A DNA stretch of 64,000 bases from JAHBNG01 sp039028975. GTDB taxonomy: Bacteria; Chloroflexota; Anaerolineae; Caldilineales; Caldilineaceae. The stretch covers positions 4,895 to 68,894 of the forward strand of contig JBCCHB010000084.1 in assembly GCA_039028975.1 (NCBI GenBank). Reading direction: 5' to 3'. Below are positions 62,155 to 64,000 of this stretch, in pieces; positions within the stretch are counted from its first letter, which is position 1, and each line of letters starts with the position of its first letter. Both the position numbers and the translations under genes were made by a program. The notes below the pieces were generated by a model. The model made no database searches. It was not told the origin of the DNA and saw only the letters and a program-made list of their open reading frames with translations.

Positions 62155-63717
62155 TTATCTGGCGATAAGAGGCAAATAGAGCGGTGAAGTCAACATGACA
62201 GTAACCGAAACCTGCTCATTGATGGGGGCATCGGTCGCATCACGCCCCGTTACCGTGAGCGTATTCACCAGTGGTCTAGGTCGATCCGCCTCAACCACCG
62301 TATGGGTAAGCGTGGCCGTGGCCGTGGCTTGGCCCATGAGTGGATTGGGCGTCAATGCGACATCGCCCAAGCGGTCATCAACGGCTACGACAGTCATCGC
62401 TGCGCTCTCGTAGTTGATAACGCGGTAGGTGTAGACAATGGTTTCGCCCACCGTGGCCGTTTCGTGGCTGGCCTCTACCTGCACGAAGAAACCGTAATCG
62501 GGCGTCGCTTCAAACGCGCCCAAGTCAACCGCACTGCCCTGAATCCGTCGGTTGCCGTCCAGATCGGTGCTGAGGCTGACCGAAAGGCTATTGCCCGCGT
62601 CGATGGCGGGAGAGCCATTTTGTAGATGCAGATCACCGAGCGTAGGTGGGTCGGTGGATGGATCGCCATTCTGCACAAAGAGCGGGTCCGCATCGAGGTT
62701 ATTGCCCCCATCGATGCCCAGACGCGTATCCCAATTGTCGCTGCCACCCGAGCCTTGGATTAGACTGGAATGTATCGTCGGGATACTACTCTCATTATAC
62801 ATTTGAGCGAAGGCGCTGTGACCACTACTATCCTGATTCCCCCACAGAATGACGTTGGTCAGCATCGGGTTGGTGCTGAAATTGTACATACCGCCGCCTT
62901 CAAAGGATGCAGCGTTGGCGCTGAAAGTAACATTGTTCAGTACAGGGTTGCTGGTGTGGTTGTAGATGCCGCCGCCGCTGGATGCTGAGTTGGCACTGAA
63001 GACGACATTGCTTAATACAGGGCTATTAGAGGCGTTGAGCATACCGCCACCGCTGGTTGCGGAATTGGCATTGAAGGTGACATTGTTCAGTACAGGGCTA
63101 CCATTGCCACTATAGTGTATACCTCCGCCACTGGATGCGGAGTTGGCATTGAAGGCGACATTGCTTAATACAGGGCTGTTACTGCTGTCTCGCATACCTC
63201 CACCGATGCCGGTTGCCGAGTTGGTGCTGAACGTGACATTGGTCAGTATAACGCTGCTACGACTATTGTTATTGTACATACCACCACCGCCACTGGATGC
63301 GGAGTTGGCGGCGAAGGTGACGCTGCTCAATGCCAGGTTGCCACTAGAGCTGGCATTATACATTCCTCCGCCACTGGATGCGGAGTTGGCACTGAAAGCG
63401 ATGTCAGTCAGCGTCAGGCTACTACCGCTGTTGTTGTACATACCACCACCGTTATGTGCGGAGTTGGCGGTGAAGGTGACGTTGCTCAGTATAGGGCTAC
63501 CATTGTTATCATTGAATATGCCGCCTCCATTGCCAATTGCCGAGTTGGCTCTAAAGGTGATATTCGCAACCGTCGGACTGCCATCATCGTTGACCATGCC
63601 ACCGCCAGATGTCCCTCGGCCAATTGAACCAGCCGCCCGCCCTGCCGTGATGGTGAAACCGTCGAGAGTTATAATCGTAGATTTTCGCTTCAATGGAGGG
63701 AGTAGGTCGTGGTTCAC
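62155..63717 (-). CDS. Right-handed parallel beta-helix (Pmp/POMP-like) protein, 5'-truncated, with YLPLI-R tail
   Basis: 520 residues as the frame runs; the real part begins near codon 16 (IITLDGFTITAGRAAGS). About eight tandem 30-35 residue rungs share NVTFSANSASSGGGMYN-like sequence, which is typical of Pmp/choice-of-anchor adhesin beta-helices. A DUF11-like beta domain follows (VQVEASHETATVGETIVYTY) and the end is LTSPLYLPLIAR, matching the DUF5060 protein's GVYLPLILR. There is no signal peptide, and the first 15 codons are read out of frame from a transposase fragment. So this is the 3' part of a secreted protein gene that lost its start; the GTG at 63717 is probably an artefact. Expression is doubtful. 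Confidence 0.72.
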   Translation of the reverse strand: MNHDLLPPLKRKSTIITLDGFTITAGRAAGSIGRGTSGGGMVNDDGSPTVANITFRANSAIGNGGGIFNDNNGSPILSNVTFTANSAHNGGGMYNNSGSSLTLTDIAFSANSASSGGGMYNASSSGNLALSSVTFAANSASSGGGGMYNNNSRSSVILTNVTFSTNSATGIGGGMRDSSNSPVLSNVAFNANSASSGGGIHYSGNGSPVLNNVTFNANSATSGGGMLNASNSPVLSNVVFSANSASSGGGIYNHTSNPVLNNVTFSANAASFEGGGMYNFSTNPMLTNVILWGNQDSSGHSAFAQMYNESSIPTIHSSLIQGSGGSDNWDTRLGIDGGNNLDADPLFVQNGDPSTDPPTLGDLHLQNGSPAIDAGNSLSVSLSTDLDGNRRIQGSAVDLGAFEATPDYGFFVQVEASHETATVGETIVYTYRVINYESAAMTVVAVDDRLGDVALTPNPLMGQATATATLTHTVVEADRPRPLVNTLTVTGRDATDAPINEQVSVTVMLTSPLYLPLIAR

Positions 63718-63766
63718 GATTCTTTGTGGCCCAAACGATGTGATAGAACAATTGCCAAAAAGCCAT
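63672..63766 (-). pseudogene. 5' fragment of a REP-associated tyrosine transposase (Y1_Tnp, IS200-like)
   Basis: MAFWQLFYHIVWATKNREPR is the opening of TnpA/RAYT proteins, with the first His of the HUH motif not yet reached. An AAAGGA lies nine bases before the ATG at 63766, so the gene start is intact. After IEAKIYDYN the DNA becomes the beta-helix sequence (ATAACTCTCGACGG onward); the frame survives only as junk. About 31 codons of roughly 200 remain. Junction near 63668-63680. Confidence 0.65.
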
Positions 63767-63907
63767 GATAATTTTCCTTTTTGCTATAAATGCTCAAGAT
63801 TCATCGAAAGTTGGTCAGAACAGACGCCTGCTAAACCAGGCTTGCTCGCCAACGAACCACTTGAGTTTGGCATTTTGTGTGAGGGGGTAGAAAGAGGGAT
63901 GAACTTT

Positions 63908-63916
63908 TGATATAGT
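63908..63916 (+). promoter_or_regulatory. Candidate extended -10 promoter for the right-edge gene
   Basis: TGATATAGT contains TG-N-TATAGT, an extended -10 box. It lies 40 bases before the ATG at 63956. No good -35 is present 17 bases upstream, which such promoters can do without. Confidence 0.35.
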
Positions 63917-63955
63917 GTTGTTACGAAACAAAAGCTATGAAAAAGGACATCCCAA

Positions 63956-64000
63956 ATGGAAGATATCAAAGAAAACGAAGAAAGCCCAGTTTTGTTGAGA
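63956..64000 (+). CDS. Start of an unidentified gene cut by the window edge
   Basis: ATG at 63956 with AAGGA seven bases upstream opens a frame that is still open at the edge after 15 codons (M-E-D-I-K-E-N-E-E-S-P-V-L-L-R). An alternative frame starts at 63937. It is an acidic N-terminus with no family mark. A real gene seems likely from the ribosome site, but only the start is present. Confidence 0.35.
   Translation, partial: MEDIKENEESPVLLR

Noticed and set aside
62155..63717. Regular GGGMYN-type repeats as a CRISPR-like array
   Set aside because: The repeats are coding rungs of a beta-helix with variable unit length and no spacers.

Overview
The window looks like a chromosomal segment of a free-living bacterium of the phylum Chloroflexota (Anaerolineae/Ardenticatenia-like). 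This is an inference: there is no rRNA gene to settle it. The pointers are large secreted proteins with Thr/Pro-rich linkers, two proteins ending in the same short YLPLI-R tail, FG-GAP/TPR/WD40 giants, a XisH/XisI pair and moderate G+C. No tRNA, rRNA or CRISPR array was seen.

Layout. (1) 1-8.8 kb, minus strand: a cell-surface polysaccharide cluster (flippase, phosphodiesterase-like alkaline-phosphatase-fold protein, three GT2 and one GT4 glycosyltransferases, a dTDP-rhamnose-4-epimerase-like SDR, a methyltransferase), tightly packed and partly overlapping. A TyrA-like dehydrogenase, an HD hydrolase and an M50 protease follow to 11.4 kb. (2) 12.1-18.2 kb: a secreted glycosidase-like protein, an amino-acid-type solute-binding protein with a metallophosphoesterase, an SRPBCC protein and an SF1-helicase-like ATPase. 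(3) 18.5-24.7 kb: a GT-C membrane glycosyltransferase, then a thiamine salvage operon (TPP riboswitch, intrinsic terminator, thiM-thiE-thiD-tenA-HAD phosphatase). (4) 24.9-33.4 kb, minus strand: a DUF3726-like protein, XisI/XisH, an unknown 590-residue protein, an M19 dipeptidase homologue lacking standard zinc ligands, then pcaG, pcaH and a pcaL fusion of the protocatechuate branch. It ends in a decapitated GntR/FCD regulator. (5) 33.4-42.8 kb: an orphan oligopeptide-type ABC ATPase with a sulfatase, a secreted DUF5060 protein, and a MarR-ABM-flavin halogenase operon with two copies of one candidate operator. (6) 43-63.7 kb, minus strand: a run of repeat-fold proteins, namely ankyrin, FG-GAP plus Reg_prop, FG-GAP plus TPR, FG-GAP plus WD40 plus FG-GAP, and a 5'-truncated parallel beta-helix protein joined to a REP-associated (Y1) transposase fragment.

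Dispersed DNA elements run through all of this. A family of 85-206 bp palindromic elements with arms of the form CTATACTC..CCGTTTGAAAAC / GTTTTCAAAACGACCGC..GTATAG occurs at four intergenic sites. A fifth, arms-only copy is read in frame inside the flippase gene. A 256-bp MITE-like element flanked by TA lies at 45.0-45.3 kb. Smaller hairpins and repeats are listed individually.

Most noteworthy: the three adjacent giant FG-GAP proteins that pair a common Ca-binding propeller module with three different repeat folds; the dispersed palindrome family and its capture in a coding sequence; the twin MarR operator; and the gene wreckage at 33.3 kb and 63.7 kb.
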